Below, piece by piece: positions 43,905 through 53,050 of a stretch of 64,000 nt of DNA. Position 1 is the first letter of the stretch. Every line of letters starts with the position of its first letter. The stretch is from Site-B1 sp963827785. GTDB lineage: Bacteria > Bacteroidota > Bacteroidia > Flavobacteriales > Flavobacteriaceae. Location: the NCBI GenBank assembly GCA_963827785.1, contig CAWHCT010000008.1, forward strand, positions 1 through 64,000, written 5' to 3'. The notes beneath the pieces were generated by a model that did not search any database, was not told the origin of the DNA, and saw only the letters and a program-made list of their open reading frames with translations. The position numbers and the translations under genes were made by a program.

Positions 43905-45068
43905 TTAGAACCAAACTCCAAATCCCAAGTTTAGTTGACCAAAAGAATTGTTTCCTAATATAGCATTATCAAAAATTTGATAATCGGCTTTAACAACAGC
44001 ACCTTGTGCTATATGATAACTTAATCCGGTTGTCCATTCATTTCTATTATAACCCAAATTTCTTTGTATTCCAGCCTTTTCTGTAGCTGCATGTGTATCG
44101 TATTGTTCATACCTAACAAATGCATCTAATCTTTGCTCTTTACTTAAGGGCAACAGGTTGTATGCGGCTTCCAGATACCATCCTTTTAGCTCTGATCCAA
44201 GATTTGATTCATACAAGATATTATATTTATCTGTATCAGATAAATTAGCATGAATATATTGTCCTCTTGCAGAAAACCGATTATTGATATATCTCGCATC
44301 TAATCCCAGCATGGATATTCCTATATCTGCTCCTTCAGTTTTCTGAATACCATCTTCTGCCTGCGTTCGACCAAAATATCCGGATAAGCCTAGTCTCAAT
44401 CCCCGTATGCCATAAAAATCTATTTTTGCCGATAAATTTGGTGTGTTAATTATCGATTCCGCCCCTTTTTGTCTGCCACTCCTAAGTCCATTGGATCCTC
44501 CTAAGACATTTTCACCAATCACTGAGGCAAATCCATTAAAAATGTACGCCTGATAACGCATGGAAGCATTATCTACTTTTCCGGTAATTCCAATTCCAAT
44601 TTCTCTCCACGTTGAAGGAACTATGCTTTTATCTACATTGGGGCGCTCAACACCGTTGAATGTAGTAGGTTCATGATATTCGTTGATGATTCCCATAGGA
44701 ACCAGCATTAAACCACCTCTTAAATTGACATTATCGGCAATTGTATATTGAAGAAATGCCTGCTCAACATATAGTTCTTTAACATGTTCGTATTCTATTT
44801 CTGTAACGAATTGAACCTTATCGTTAAACTTATAACCCACTAGTAGAACTAATCGATGTACATCCAGATTTCCGTTTAATCCTTCCGGCTGATTATAATC
44901 AACCTGGGCGTAACCACCAACTATAACGCCACTAGACCTATCAACACTTAGAATTCTGTTTACTGCATTTTGCTGAAGGTTTTGAGTTGATGATGAATCT
45001 CTTGGGATTGTTTGTGAATTAGAAAAACTTGATGACAAAATTACCAAAAGAAGAAATACTTTTTTCAT
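43905..45068 (-). CDS. OprO/OprP-type outer-membrane porin
   Basis: A 387-residue outer-membrane beta-barrel. The signal peptide is MKKVFLLLVILSSSFSNSQT. After a short linker it reads IVGGYAQVDYNQPEGL and then many alternating strands (VQFVTEIEYEHV, NVNLRGGLMLVPMGI), ending in the aromatic terminal strand LNLGFGVWF. The opening and the acidic/aromatic pattern resemble phosphate- or anion-selective porins. It is first in a three-gene operon with the FMN-binding protein and the four-TM protein; an inverted repeat lies upstream. Confidence 0.85.
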   Translation of the reverse strand: MKKVFLLLVILSSSFSNSQTIPRDSSSTQNLQQNAVNRILSVDRSSGVIVGGYAQVDYNQPEGLNGNLDVHRLVLLVGYKFNDKVQFVTEIEYEHVKELYVEQAFLQYTIADNVNLRGGLMLVPMGIINEYHEPTTFNGVERPNVDKSIVPSTWREIGIGITGKVDNASMRYQAYIFNGFASVIGENVLGGSNGLRSGRQKGAESIINTPNLSAKIDFYGIRGLRLGLSGYFGRTQAEDGIQKTEGADIGISMLGLDARYINNRFSARGQYIHANLSDTDKYNILYESNLGSELKGWYLEAAYNLLPLSKEQRLDAFVRYEQYDTHAATEKAGIQRNLGYNRNEWTTGLSYHIAQGAVVKADYQIFDNAILGNNSFGQLNLGFGVWF

Positions 45069-45099
45069 TATTTTTAATTAGACTAGTTATAAATAGTTA

Positions 45100-45121
45100 G
45101 TTAATTTAACACGAAATTAAC
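45100..45121. promoter_or_regulatory. Inverted repeat upstream of the porin operon
   Basis: GTTAATTT, 6-nt spacer AACACG, AAATTAAC: a perfect 8-bp inverted repeat 32 nt before the porin ATG. It lies between the porin and the divergent methyltransferase-like gene, so a dimeric regulator could act on both. Confidence 0.45.
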
Positions 45122-45206
45122 ACAGATGTTTGAATTGACAAAGCTTATTTAGAATAATTTTAAATAATAATTATATTACTTTTATAAATGTTAAAAAATT
45201 ATAAAA

Positions 45207-45638
45207 ATGTCAAAAAAATCGGCTTTTTTAGTGATGCTTCAAATAGCCACTATGGTTTTCCTAATAATCTACAATAAACCAATTATTCTTGGCTATGAAG
45301 TACTATTTCAAATTTTAGGAATTGTTATTGGCATTTGGGCAATTTATACAATACGTGTTGGTAATTTTAATATTCAGCCAGAAGTAAAATCGGATTTTCT
45401 TATAAAAAAAGGGCCTTATAAATGGATTAGAAATCCTATGTATCTGTCTGTTATATTATTTTATTTACCTATTGTTTTTACAAATACAGAATCTATAAAT
45501 ATTATCACCTTTGGTGTTTTATTAATTGTTTTAATATTTAAAGTTATATTGGAAGAAAGCTTTCTGAAATTAAGATTTGGAGAAGAATATTTACTTTATA
45601 AATCGAAAACAAAACGTCTTATACCTTATTTAATTTAA
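45207..45638 (+). CDS. Isoprenylcysteine-methyltransferase-like / PEMT membrane protein
   Basis: A 143-residue membrane protein with four TM helices. The C-terminal SAM-binding signature of this fold is visible as KKGPYKWIRNPMYLSVI, followed by EESFLKLRFGEEYLLYK. Bacterial members methylate phospholipids, thiols or unknown small molecules; the substrate is not apparent. Its stop overlaps the convergent HMG-CoA lyase end by 4 nt. It is divergent from the porin operon. Confidence 0.85.
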   Translation: MSKKSAFLVMLQIATMVFLIIYNKPIILGYEVLFQILGIVIGIWAIYTIRVGNFNIQPEVKSDFLIKKGPYKWIRNPMYLSVILFYLPIVFTNTESINIITFGVLLIVLIFKVILEESFLKLRFGEEYLLYKSKTKRLIPYLI

Positions 45639-46498
45639 TGATACTTCGTAAATATTTTTGAAGCCTCATTATAGGCACTTTCAAAACTTAATGCATTTAA
45701 ATTATGTGCTTTTTTTGTAGTTAAATAAGATAATAATTTTTCGGTAGGCATGTTACCTGTTAATTCATCTTTTGCCATAGGACAACCTCCAAATCCCTGA
45801 ATAGCACCATCAAAGCGTTTGCATCCCGATCTATAGGCTGCATCCACTTTTTCAAACCACGAACTTGGTGTTGTATGCAAATGTGCTCCAAACTCGATTT
45901 CAGGATATTGCGGAATTAAATGAGAAAATAGATATTCAATGGTTTCTGGGTCCGAACTACCTATCGTATCACTTAATGACAAGATCTTAACTCCCATTTT
46001 ATTTAATCGCTCTGTCCATTCACCTACAATTTCCACATTCCATGGATCACCATACGGATTGCCAAATCCCATGGATAAATAAGCCACTACTTCTTTATTG
46101 TTTTTATCTGATATATTCAAAATTTCTTCCAATAGCTTGACCGACTGAGAAATTGTTTTATGTGTATTACGCATCTGAAAATTTTCAGAAATTGAAAATG
46201 GATAACCCAAATAATCAATTTCCGAATGTTGGCAAGCATCTTCAGCACCTCGTAAATTAGCAACAATGGCCAAAAGTTTACTGGTGGTTTTACTCAAATC
46301 CAATTTAGAAAGTACCTCAGCAGTATCCACCATTTGAGGTATGGCTTTAGGAGATACAAAACTTCCAAAATCAATAGTATCAAAACCAACTCGTAATAAG
46401 GATTGAATGAATTGTACCTTTTGCTCAGTAGGAATAAATTGCTTTATACCTTGCATGGCATCTCGCGGACATTCAATTATTTTTACTGGTTTTGTCAT
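45635..46498 (-). CDS. Hydroxymethylglutaryl-CoA lyase
   Basis: Splits HMG-CoA to acetyl-CoA and acetoacetate in leucine breakdown. The 287-residue TIM barrel has the N-terminal ECPRDAMQGIKQFI segment with the conserved catalytic Arg and Asp. Other signatures are FGSFVSPKAIPQMVDT, GFGNPYGDPW, GAHLHTTPS (metal-binding His) and the C-terminal GGCP motif in IQGFGGCPMAKDELTGN. Its start follows the LysE gene by about 30 nt. No other leucine-degradation gene is nearby. Confidence 0.93.
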   Translation of the reverse strand: MTKPVKIIECPRDAMQGIKQFIPTEQKVQFIQSLLRVGFDTIDFGSFVSPKAIPQMVDTAEVLSKLDLSKTTSKLLAIVANLRGAEDACQHSEIDYLGYPFSISENFQMRNTHKTISQSVKLLEEILNISDKNNKEVVAYLSMGFGNPYGDPWNVEIVGEWTERLNKMGVKILSLSDTIGSSDPETIEYLFSHLIPQYPEIEFGAHLHTTPSSWFEKVDAAYRSGCKRFDGAIQGFGGCPMAKDELTGNMPTEKLLSYLTTKKAHNLNALSFESAYNEASKIFTKYH

Positions 46499-46527
46499 GA
46501 TAATCTGTTTTGCAGTTTAAAAATACT

Positions 46528-47155
46528 CTATTTTTCCGATATTAATAGAAATACGGCAATTCCAACAAACACTATTATTTGAAGCCATTTTAAAACCTTT
46601 CCTATATTTTTATGACCTTTCAAATACGCTGCAATAGATCCCGGATAGAATAGCAATCAATGAAAAAATGATCAACGAAACTAACATAAATAACAGTCCA
46701 AGCACATAAAATTGAGCAACAGTTCCCATTGTTTCACTAAACAAAAAGCCAGGAAAAAAAGCCAGAAAAAACATGGAAACTTTAGGGTTTAGCACGTTCA
46801 TTATAAATCCTTGTTTAAATAACTGGCCTAAGGATTTTTTTGGCACTTCGCTATTAGACAATGAAACTTTTGAATCACTTTTAAACACCTTATATGCCAG
46901 ATATAACAAATACAAAGCGCCTAACAATTTTATTCCAAAAAACAAGGAATCACTTTCTTTTATAATAGCAGAAACTCCAAAAGCAACCAATGTCGTATGA
47001 ACTAAACATCCCGAAATCAATCCTGCAACAGTAGCTAAACCATAGACTCTACCATTGACAACACTTTGCATAAGGACGTAAATATTATCTGGTCCCGGCG
47101 AAATAGCCAATGCAGCAACAGCTGTCATAAAACCAAACAACAGATTATAATCCAT
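46528..47155 (-). CDS. LysE/RhtB family amino-acid exporter, one frameshift
   Basis: Inner-membrane exporter of amino acids or their derivatives. It starts MDYNLLFGFMTAVAALAISP and has the GPDNIYVLMQSVVNGR motif characteristic of LysE/RhtB. The apparent frame stops at 46610, but removing one base from a C-run near 46640 continues it as GSIAAYLKGHKNIGKVLKW with a final TM helix, ending at 46528. The repaired product has 208 residues and six helices, the normal family size. Its ATG overlaps the pyrD stop (TAATG), so translation is coupled. Confidence 0.88.
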
Positions 47156-48191
47156 TATGCTTGATTTAAAATGGCTTTGTTGATTTCCTTAATCAATTTA
47201 GGACCTTCGTAAATAAATCCTGTATAGATCTGAACTAAGTCTGCTCCTGCTTTAATTTTCTCTAGAGCATCTTCAGCCGAGTGAATTCCTCCTACTCCAA
47301 TGATTGGAAATGATTTGTTACTTTTATCTGCTAAATATTTTATTACCTGAGTACTTTTATCCTTAATAGGTTGACCACTTAAACCACCATTTCCTATTTG
47401 TTTTAGCCTTTCCTTTGAAACTTTTAATCCAGTTCTATCAATTGATGTATTACTTGCAATGACTCCATCAATTTTAGTTTTAGCAACTAATTCTATAATT
47501 TCATCCAGTTGAATATTATTTAAATCTGGTGCAATTTTTAAGAAGTATAGGCTTTTGTTTCTTCAAACTCCTTATTGGCTTTTTGAACTTCAGAAATTAA
47601 TTCTTCCAGATAATCTTTATCGGTCAATTTTGCATGACTCCCAACATTGGGACAACTTACATTCAGCACAAAATAATCTACATATGGATGCAGGGCATTA
47701 AAACACTCCAAATAATCTTTTGTATAATCTTCAGGTTTTGTATTGGTATTCTTACCTATGTTTCCTCCTATTATAAGTTTGCCTTTATTCTTTTTAAGTT
47801 GTTCAATTGCAGCTTCCAAACCTTCATTATTAAAACCCATTCTGTTGATTATTCCCTTATCAGATTTTAATCTAAATAGTCTTTTCTTCGGATTCCCTAC
47901 CTGTCCTTTAGGAGTTACTGTTCCTATTTCAATAAATCCGAAACCAAAATTTGCAAGTTCATTATATAGAACAGCATTTTTATCAAATCCCGCAGCTAAT
48001 CCAACCGGATTTTTAAAAGTTATTCCAAACAAATGTCTTTCTAATCGATTATCTTCAATTTGAAATAAACTTCTTAAAATCAGAGGTATTCCCGGAATTT
48101 TTGAAATGAATCGTATTGCAGAAAAAGTAAAATGATGTATAGCTTCCGGATCGAATAAAAAGAATATGGGTCTGATTAAAAGTTTATACAT
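47155..48191 (-). CDS. pyrD: Dihydroorotate dehydrogenase (quinone), class 2, one frameshift
   Basis: Oxidises dihydroorotate to orotate in pyrimidine synthesis, feeding electrons to quinone. The N-terminus MYKLLIRPIFFLFDPEAIHH is the membrane-associating helix of class 2 enzymes. FMN-binding and catalytic segments are present: NPVGLAAGFDKNA, FGFIEIGTVTPKGQ, LNVSCPN (the class 2 Ser of SCPN) and, after the break, GVIASNTSIDR and VGGIHSAEDALEKIKAGADLVQIYTG. One indel near 47542 breaks the frame. I start at ATG 48191; the ATG at 48209 would lie upstream of the predicted transcript start. Confidence 0.93.
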
Positions 48192-48206
48192 GCAGCAATA
48201 TTTGGG

Positions 48207-48214
48207 CAAAAGTA
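48207..48214 (-). promoter_or_regulatory. -7 promoter element of pyrD
   Basis: TACTTTTG on the minus strand, 15 nt before ATG 48191. It overlaps the alternative ATG at 48209 and so argues against that start. Confidence 0.5.
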
Positions 48215-48264
48215 CTTCTTAAAAAAAACACACACAATTCAAAAAGCAAAATAATTATTAATTG

Positions 48265-48272
48265 TACTTTTG
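48265..48272 (+). promoter_or_regulatory. -7 promoter element of pepT
   Basis: TACTTTTG, 35 nt before the pepT ATG. No TTG is seen at the expected distance upstream. Confidence 0.45.
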
Positions 48273-48307
48273 AATAAGAATAATTTTTTGATAAAATCAA
48301 TAGTATA

Positions 48308-49546
48308 ATGAATAAACAGAACATAATAGACCGTTTTATAAGTTACGTTAAAATTGATACAGAATCTGATCCTAAAAGCGATTCGACACCAAGTACAAAA
48401 AAACAATGGGACCTGGCTAATAAGTTAGCTGATGAGCTGAAAGCTATAGGAATGACCGATGTTACCATTGATAAGAATTCTTATGTGATGGCAACGCTAC
48501 CAGGCAATGTAGATCATGAGGTACCCACCATAGGATTTATTTCTCATTTTGATACCTCACCGGATTTCACTGGTGCTAATGTCAACCCACAAATAGTTGA
48601 AAATTATAACGGAAAAGATATTGTTTTAAACAAAGAACAAAACATAATTCTGTCACCAAGTTATTTTGAGGATCTTCTTCTTTACAAAGGTCAGACATTA
48701 ATTACTACAGATGGTACAACACTTTTAGGCGCAGATGATAAAGCAGGAATATGTGAAATTGTTTCAGCCATGGAATATTTGATCAATCACCCGGAAATTA
48801 AGCATGGAAAAATCAGAGTAGGATTTACCCCGGATGAAGAAATTGGTCGTGGTGCTCATAAATTTGATGTAAAGAAGTTTGGAGCCGATTGGGCTTATAC
48901 TATGGATGGCAGTCAGGTTGGCGAACTGGAATATGAGAATTTTAATGCAGCAGGAGCAGTGGTTAAGGTTAAAGGTAAAAGTGTTCATCCCGGTTATGCG
49001 AAGGGTAAAATGATCAACTCCATTTTTATCGCCACGGAATTTATAAATTCATTGCCTAGGTTAGAAACACCGGAACATACAGAAGGATATCAAGGATTCT
49101 TTCATTTACATACCGTGAAAGGGAATGTAGAAGAAACCGTTTTGGAATATATTATTCGTGATCATGACCGAGGACATTTTGAAGCTAGAAAAAAAGGTAT
49201 TCAAGGGCTTGGCAAAGAATTAAACAAACAATATGGCCGAGAAGTTATTGAAATAGAAATTAAAGATCAATACTTCAATATGAAAGAGAAAGTGGAACCA
49301 GTGATGCATATTGTTGACATTGCTGAAGAAGCTATGAAACAACTGGATATAAAACCATTGATCAAGGCCATTCGCGGTGGTACTGACGGTTCTCAGCTTT
49401 CTTATATGGGATTGCCATGTCCAAATATATTTGCAGGTGGACATAATTTTCATGGACGTTACGAATATGTTCCTGTTGAAAGTATATTAAAAGCAACGGA
49501 AGTAATTGTTAAAATTGCTGAATTAACACAACAAAAGGCAAAATAA
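48308..49546 (+). CDS. pepT: Peptidase T (tripeptide aminopeptidase)
   Basis: Zinc M20-family exopeptidase that removes the N-terminal residue of tripeptides. The 412-residue product shows the metal-ligand motifs GFISHFDTSPDF, LLGADDKAGI, FTPDEEIGRGAH, DGS and NIFAGGHNFHGRYEYVP. The dimerisation/lid domain lies about 205-310 (KVKGKSVHPGYAKG). It has no signal peptide and acts in the cytoplasm. It is intact and is followed 5 nt later by a DinB-like gene in the same orientation. Confidence 0.95.
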   Translation: MNKQNIIDRFISYVKIDTESDPKSDSTPSTKKQWDLANKLADELKAIGMTDVTIDKNSYVMATLPGNVDHEVPTIGFISHFDTSPDFTGANVNPQIVENYNGKDIVLNKEQNIILSPSYFEDLLLYKGQTLITTDGTTLLGADDKAGICEIVSAMEYLINHPEIKHGKIRVGFTPDEEIGRGAHKFDVKKFGADWAYTMDGSQVGELEYENFNAAGAVVKVKGKSVHPGYAKGKMINSIFIATEFINSLPRLETPEHTEGYQGFFHLHTVKGNVEETVLEYIIRDHDRGHFEARKKGIQGLGKELNKQYGREVIEIEIKDQYFNMKEKVEPVMHIVDIAEEAMKQLDIKPLIKAIRGGTDGSQLSYMGLPCPNIFAGGHNFHGRYEYVPVESILKATEVIVKIAELTQQKAK

Positions 49547-49551
49547 ATCTC

Positions 49552-50055
49552 ATGGAATTTTTAATAGGACAATTTCAGAAAAACAAACAAGTCTTTTTTG
49601 ATTTGTTGATAGATGAAAAAGAAGAATTGTACCTATGGAAACAAAATTCGAAAAAATGGTGCCTATTGGAAATACTTTGCCATTTATATGACGAGGAAAG
49701 AGACGACTTCAGGTTCAGAACAAAATGGGTCCTAGAAAATCCAAATCAAGTCCCACCTCCTTTTAATCCAATTGATTGGGTTACAGACCATAAATATTTG
49801 CAACAGGATTATTCAAGTATGCTTAATAAATTTATGCTTGAAAGGGAAGAATCTATAAAATGGTTAAGTTCTTTAAAAAATGTTAACTGGAAAAACTCAT
49901 TTCAACATCCAAAATTGGGCAAAATGACTGCTGAATATTTTCTTAATAATTGGTTAGCTCACGATTATTTACACATCAGACAGATCATCAAATTAAAATT
50001 TGATTATCTTAAATATCGATTTCAGGATAATCTTAATTATGCAGGAAATTGGTAA
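49552..50055 (+). CDS. DinB-like metal-dependent protein
   Basis: A 167-residue four-helix protein of the DinB/YfiT type. The metal-binding His pattern typical of the fold is visible: LEILCHLYDEERDDF in helix 2 and NNWLAHDYLHIRQI in the last helix. Members include thiol S-transferases and many uncharacterised proteins. It starts 5 nt after pepT and is probably part of the same transcript. Its substrate is unknown. Confidence 0.8.
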   Translation: MEFLIGQFQKNKQVFFDLLIDEKEELYLWKQNSKKWCLLEILCHLYDEERDDFRFRTKWVLENPNQVPPPFNPIDWVTDHKYLQQDYSSMLNKFMLEREESIKWLSSLKNVNWKNSFQHPKLGKMTAEYFLNNWLAHDYLHIRQIIKLKFDYLKYRFQDNLNYAGNW

Positions 50056-50064
50056 ATTTAAATC

Positions 50065-50664
50065 GTGAAAAAAGTCCAATCAATTGAAGAATATATTAAA
50101 GCCAACATAAAATGGTCTGGTGCTTTAACGATTCTTAGAGATATAATTAACTCTACGGATGTTGAAGAAACGATCAAATGGAATGCTCCGGTTTATTCTG
50201 TAGATGGTAAAAATGTACTTGGCCTGGGTGCTTTCAAAAATCATTTTGGTATTTGGTTCTTTAATGGTGTCTTTTTAAGAGACGAAAAAAATCTGTTAAC
50301 AAATGCACAGGAAGGTAAAACTAAAGCCTTAAGACAAATGCGCTTTGAATCAGTTGATGATATTAATAAGCAGGCTGTTCTTCAATATGTTAAGGAAGCC
50401 ATTGAAAATCAGAAATTAGGCAAAGAAGTCAAATCAGATAGGACAAATAAAAAAACCGTTATTCCAAAAGAATTACAAAACGCATTAGATATAGATTCTG
50501 ATTACAAAAATAGTTTTAGCAATCTAACTCCTGGAAGACAAAGAGAATACTGCGAATATATCGATACTGCCAAACGTGAGCCAACAAAATTAAGCCGACT
50601 GGAAAAGATCAAACCTATGATTCTTCAGGGAATTGGTCTAAATGAAAAGTACAAGAATTGCTAA
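50065..50664 (+). CDS. YdeI/OmpD-associated (DUF1801-like) protein
   Basis: A 199-residue cytoplasmic protein starting at GTG, 9 nt after the DinB-like gene. The N-terminal half fits the DUF1801 fold (ETIKWNAPVYSVDGKNVLGL, then KNHFGIWFFNGVFL). The C-terminal 70 residues fit the YdeI/OmpD-associated domain (NLTPGRQREYCEYIDTAKRE). Both are widespread in Bacteroidota and have no firm function. Its last bases overlap the end of the convergent gntP gene by 4 nt. Confidence 0.8.
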   Translation: MKKVQSIEEYIKANIKWSGALTILRDIINSTDVEETIKWNAPVYSVDGKNVLGLGAFKNHFGIWFFNGVFLRDEKNLLTNAQEGKTKALRQMRFESVDDINKQAVLQYVKEAIENQKLGKEVKSDRTNKKTVIPKELQNALDIDSDYKNSFSNLTPGRQREYCEYIDTAKREPTKLSRLEKIKPMILQGIGLNEKYKNC

Positions 50665-52004
50665 ACGAAAATAGAGATAATGCTTACGGTTGTAAAACCA
50701 ACCAAAGCCAAAATGGTTGTCATGACTGTCCAGCTTCTAAAAGTCTGCTTTTCAGTCAACCCTAAATATTTACTGACTAACCAAAATCCACTGTCGTTTA
50801 CATGAGACATAATAGAGGCTCCTGAAGCAATTGCAATGACAAGAAGTGCTTTTTGGATCTCCCCAGTATCACCTAATAAAAGTGGTGCAGTTAGTCCTGC
50901 GGCTGTTATCATGGCTACTGTGGCTGAACCTTGTAATACTCTAATAATTGCTGCAACAATAAATGCAAAAAACATAATACTCATTCCACCATCAGATAAA
51001 TAATTGGCTAGCATCTCTCCCGAGCCTGTATTGACCAACATTTCCTTAAAAACACCACCGGCTCCTGTCAATAATATTATAATACCTGCGGGACCCATTG
51101 ATTTAGTAGTAATTTTAAGCAGATCTTCTTTAACAACTCCTCTTTTTATTCCTAACAGATACCAGGCAATTAAATTGGCTAGTATCAATGCTGTAAAAGG
51201 ATGACCTATCATTCCCATCCATTTTTTTAAGGCTTCAGGAATATTTGCATCAGCCAGTAACGGACTGTTCAAAAAAGTATTTCCAACAATTAAGATTATA
51301 GGTAAGCCAATTATAGAAAAGATTATACCTACAGAAGGAAAATTGGTAATATCTATGCCATCCATTTCCAATTTTGGTGCATCAATGTGAATTTTATTAG
51401 CAATATATTTTGCGAATATAGGTCCGCTAATAATGGCAGTTGGTATTCCAACAATAAACCCAAATAAGATAACCCAACCCAGATCAGCCTGTAAAATATC
51501 GGCTACTGCAACAGGTCCCGGAGTTGGAGGAATGAATGCATGCGTCACAGCTAAGCCTGCTAACAAAGGCAATCCGTATAACAGTAATGACTTTTTTGTT
51601 TTGCGTTGCAAAGAATAGATAATTGGAATTAGAATAATAAAACCAACATCAAAGAATACTGGAATGGCAACAAAAAATCCGGTAAGCATAAGTGCCGATG
51701 AAGTATTCTTATCCCCAAACTTGTCCAGCAAATATTTTGCAAGCGCCTCTGCTCCTCCTGAATGTTCTAATATAGCTCCAAACATGGCTCCCAGACCAAC
51801 AACAACAGCTACAAAACCCAAAGTGTTTCCCATCCCATTCTTGATGGTTGCTATTATATCTAAGGGTTGCATACCTGCAAGAATACCAACAACAATACTG
51901 GCAATTAAAAGTGCAATGAATGCCTGAATTTTAAACCTTAGAATTAAGGTTAACAGTAGGATAATTCCAAATAAAACTGCAAAAATAAGTTGGTAATCTA
52001 ACAT
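50661..52004 (-). CDS. GntP family gluconate permease
   Basis: A 447-residue inner-membrane proton symporter for gluconate or a related sugar acid, with about twelve hydrophobic helices. Characteristic segments are GFVAVVVGLGAMFGAILEHS, FDVGFIILIPIIYSL, HAFIPPTPGPVAVADIL and SGFWLVSKYLGLTEKQT. It lies 23 nt after the secreted gluconolactonase gene on the same strand. This pairing fits lactone hydrolysis followed by uptake. It converges with the YdeI-like gene. Confidence 0.93.
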   Translation of the reverse strand: MLDYQLIFAVLFGIILLLTLILRFKIQAFIALLIASIVVGILAGMQPLDIIATIKNGMGNTLGFVAVVVGLGAMFGAILEHSGGAEALAKYLLDKFGDKNTSSALMLTGFFVAIPVFFDVGFIILIPIIYSLQRKTKKSLLLYGLPLLAGLAVTHAFIPPTPGPVAVADILQADLGWVILFGFIVGIPTAIISGPIFAKYIANKIHIDAPKLEMDGIDITNFPSVGIIFSIIGLPIILIVGNTFLNSPLLADANIPEALKKWMGMIGHPFTALILANLIAWYLLGIKRGVVKEDLLKITTKSMGPAGIIILLTGAGGVFKEMLVNTGSGEMLANYLSDGGMSIMFFAFIVAAIIRVLQGSATVAMITAAGLTAPLLLGDTGEIQKALLVIAIASGASIMSHVNDSGFWLVSKYLGLTEKQTFRSWTVMTTILALVGFTTVSIISIFV

Positions 52005-52027
52005 GATTTAATTAAAAAGGACACCTT

Positions 52028-52996
52028 TTAATTTCCAAAAAAACGACTTTCTACGCCTTTCACTCCAGGTTTTGCTCTAAAAATAGAACCTGCCAGCGGA
52101 TAAGCTTTTTGCTCTTCTTCTGTCATATCAAGACTGGACGTTGTAATGTATAAGATGTCTAAATTCTCTCCTCCAAAAGCACAAGACGTGACATTGTGTG
52201 CAGGAACGCTAATTTTATCAATAAGTTCTCCTGTATTAGGGTTGAAGTGAGCTATCGCATTTCCATTCCACATACCTACCCAAAGAGTGTCATTTTCATC
52301 AATGGTCATACCATCAGGAAATCCATCTTCTTCTGAAACTTTTATGGCAATCCTTCCATTTGAAATCGTGCTGGTTTCAAGATCAAAATCATATGCCATG
52401 ATATTTGCTGAAGGTGTATCGATGTAATACATGGTCTTAGAATCCTTGGTCCAGACTATACCATTGGATATAGTTACGCTATCAATCATTTTAACGGATT
52501 CACCTTCCTCATTGATCTTATAAACGCTGGCATTAGGTCTGTTTTGATCAAAATGCATCGATCCTACCCAAAAATTCCCATTTGGGTCACATTTGCCATC
52601 ATTGAATCGGTTCTCTGGCATGTCGGATTCTACATTAGAAAATAATGTAACCTCATCAGTCTCAAGATTCACTATGTAGATCCCATCCAACAAAGCAACA
52701 ACTGCTTCATTCTCAGTGTACGGAACAACTGTGCCTATTAGAGAAGGCATTTCAATACTCCGGTTAATTTTTGTTGAAGGATTGTAAATATTCAACTTTT
52801 TACCTTCTATATCCACCCAATACAATTCCTGTGTTTTGTAATTCCAGAAAGCTCCCTCTCCAAGTAAGGACTTGGTTTCATATTCCAGCTCTGTTGTCAT
52901 GTGTTTACCCTTGTGCATTTTATCTGAATTCTTACATGATGTAAAAAATATAAAAGTTAAAAAAAGACTTGAGGCTAAAACGTATTTTAATTGCAT
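52028..52996 (-). CDS. SMP-30/gluconolactonase-family lipoprotein
   Basis: A 322-residue six-bladed beta-propeller that probably hydrolyses a sugar lactone. It has a lipoprotein signal (LTFIFFTSCKNSDK, Cys about residue 21). The propeller carries the metal-binding residues expected for the family: Glu in LLGEGAFWNYKTQELYWVD, Asn in RFNDGKCDPNGNFWVG, Asn in ISNGIVWTKDSKTMYY, and Asp in PDGMTIDENDTLWVG. It is exported and lipid-anchored. It is first in a two-gene operon with gntP, implying use of external gluconolactone or a similar lactone. Confidence 0.9.
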   Translation of the reverse strand: MQLKYVLASSLFLTFIFFTSCKNSDKMHKGKHMTTELEYETKSLLGEGAFWNYKTQELYWVDIEGKKLNIYNPSTKINRSIEMPSLIGTVVPYTENEAVVALLDGIYIVNLETDEVTLFSNVESDMPENRFNDGKCDPNGNFWVGSMHFDQNRPNASVYKINEEGESVKMIDSVTISNGIVWTKDSKTMYYIDTPSANIMAYDFDLETSTISNGRIAIKVSEEDGFPDGMTIDENDTLWVGMWNGNAIAHFNPNTGELIDKISVPAHNVTSCAFGGENLDILYITTSSLDMTEEEQKAYPLAGSIFRAKPGVKGVESRFFGN

Positions 52997-53016
52997 AATT
53001 CGATACTTTTGAAGAT

Positions 53017-53046
53017 AAAAAAAAGCAGCTGTTTAGCTGCTTTTTT
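53017..53046 (-). terminator. Intrinsic terminator after yajC
   Basis: Minus strand: AAAAGCAGCT, loop AAAC, AGCTGCTTTT plus more T. It follows the yajC stop by 5 nt and separates the nusB-DUF1573-yajC run from the gluconolactonase operon. Confidence 0.9.
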
Positions 53047-53050
53047 AAAT

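Noticed and set aside
48192..48209. Upstream ATG for pyrD
   Set aside because: It overlaps the -7 box TACTTTTG; the conserved membrane helix starts at MYKLLIRP.
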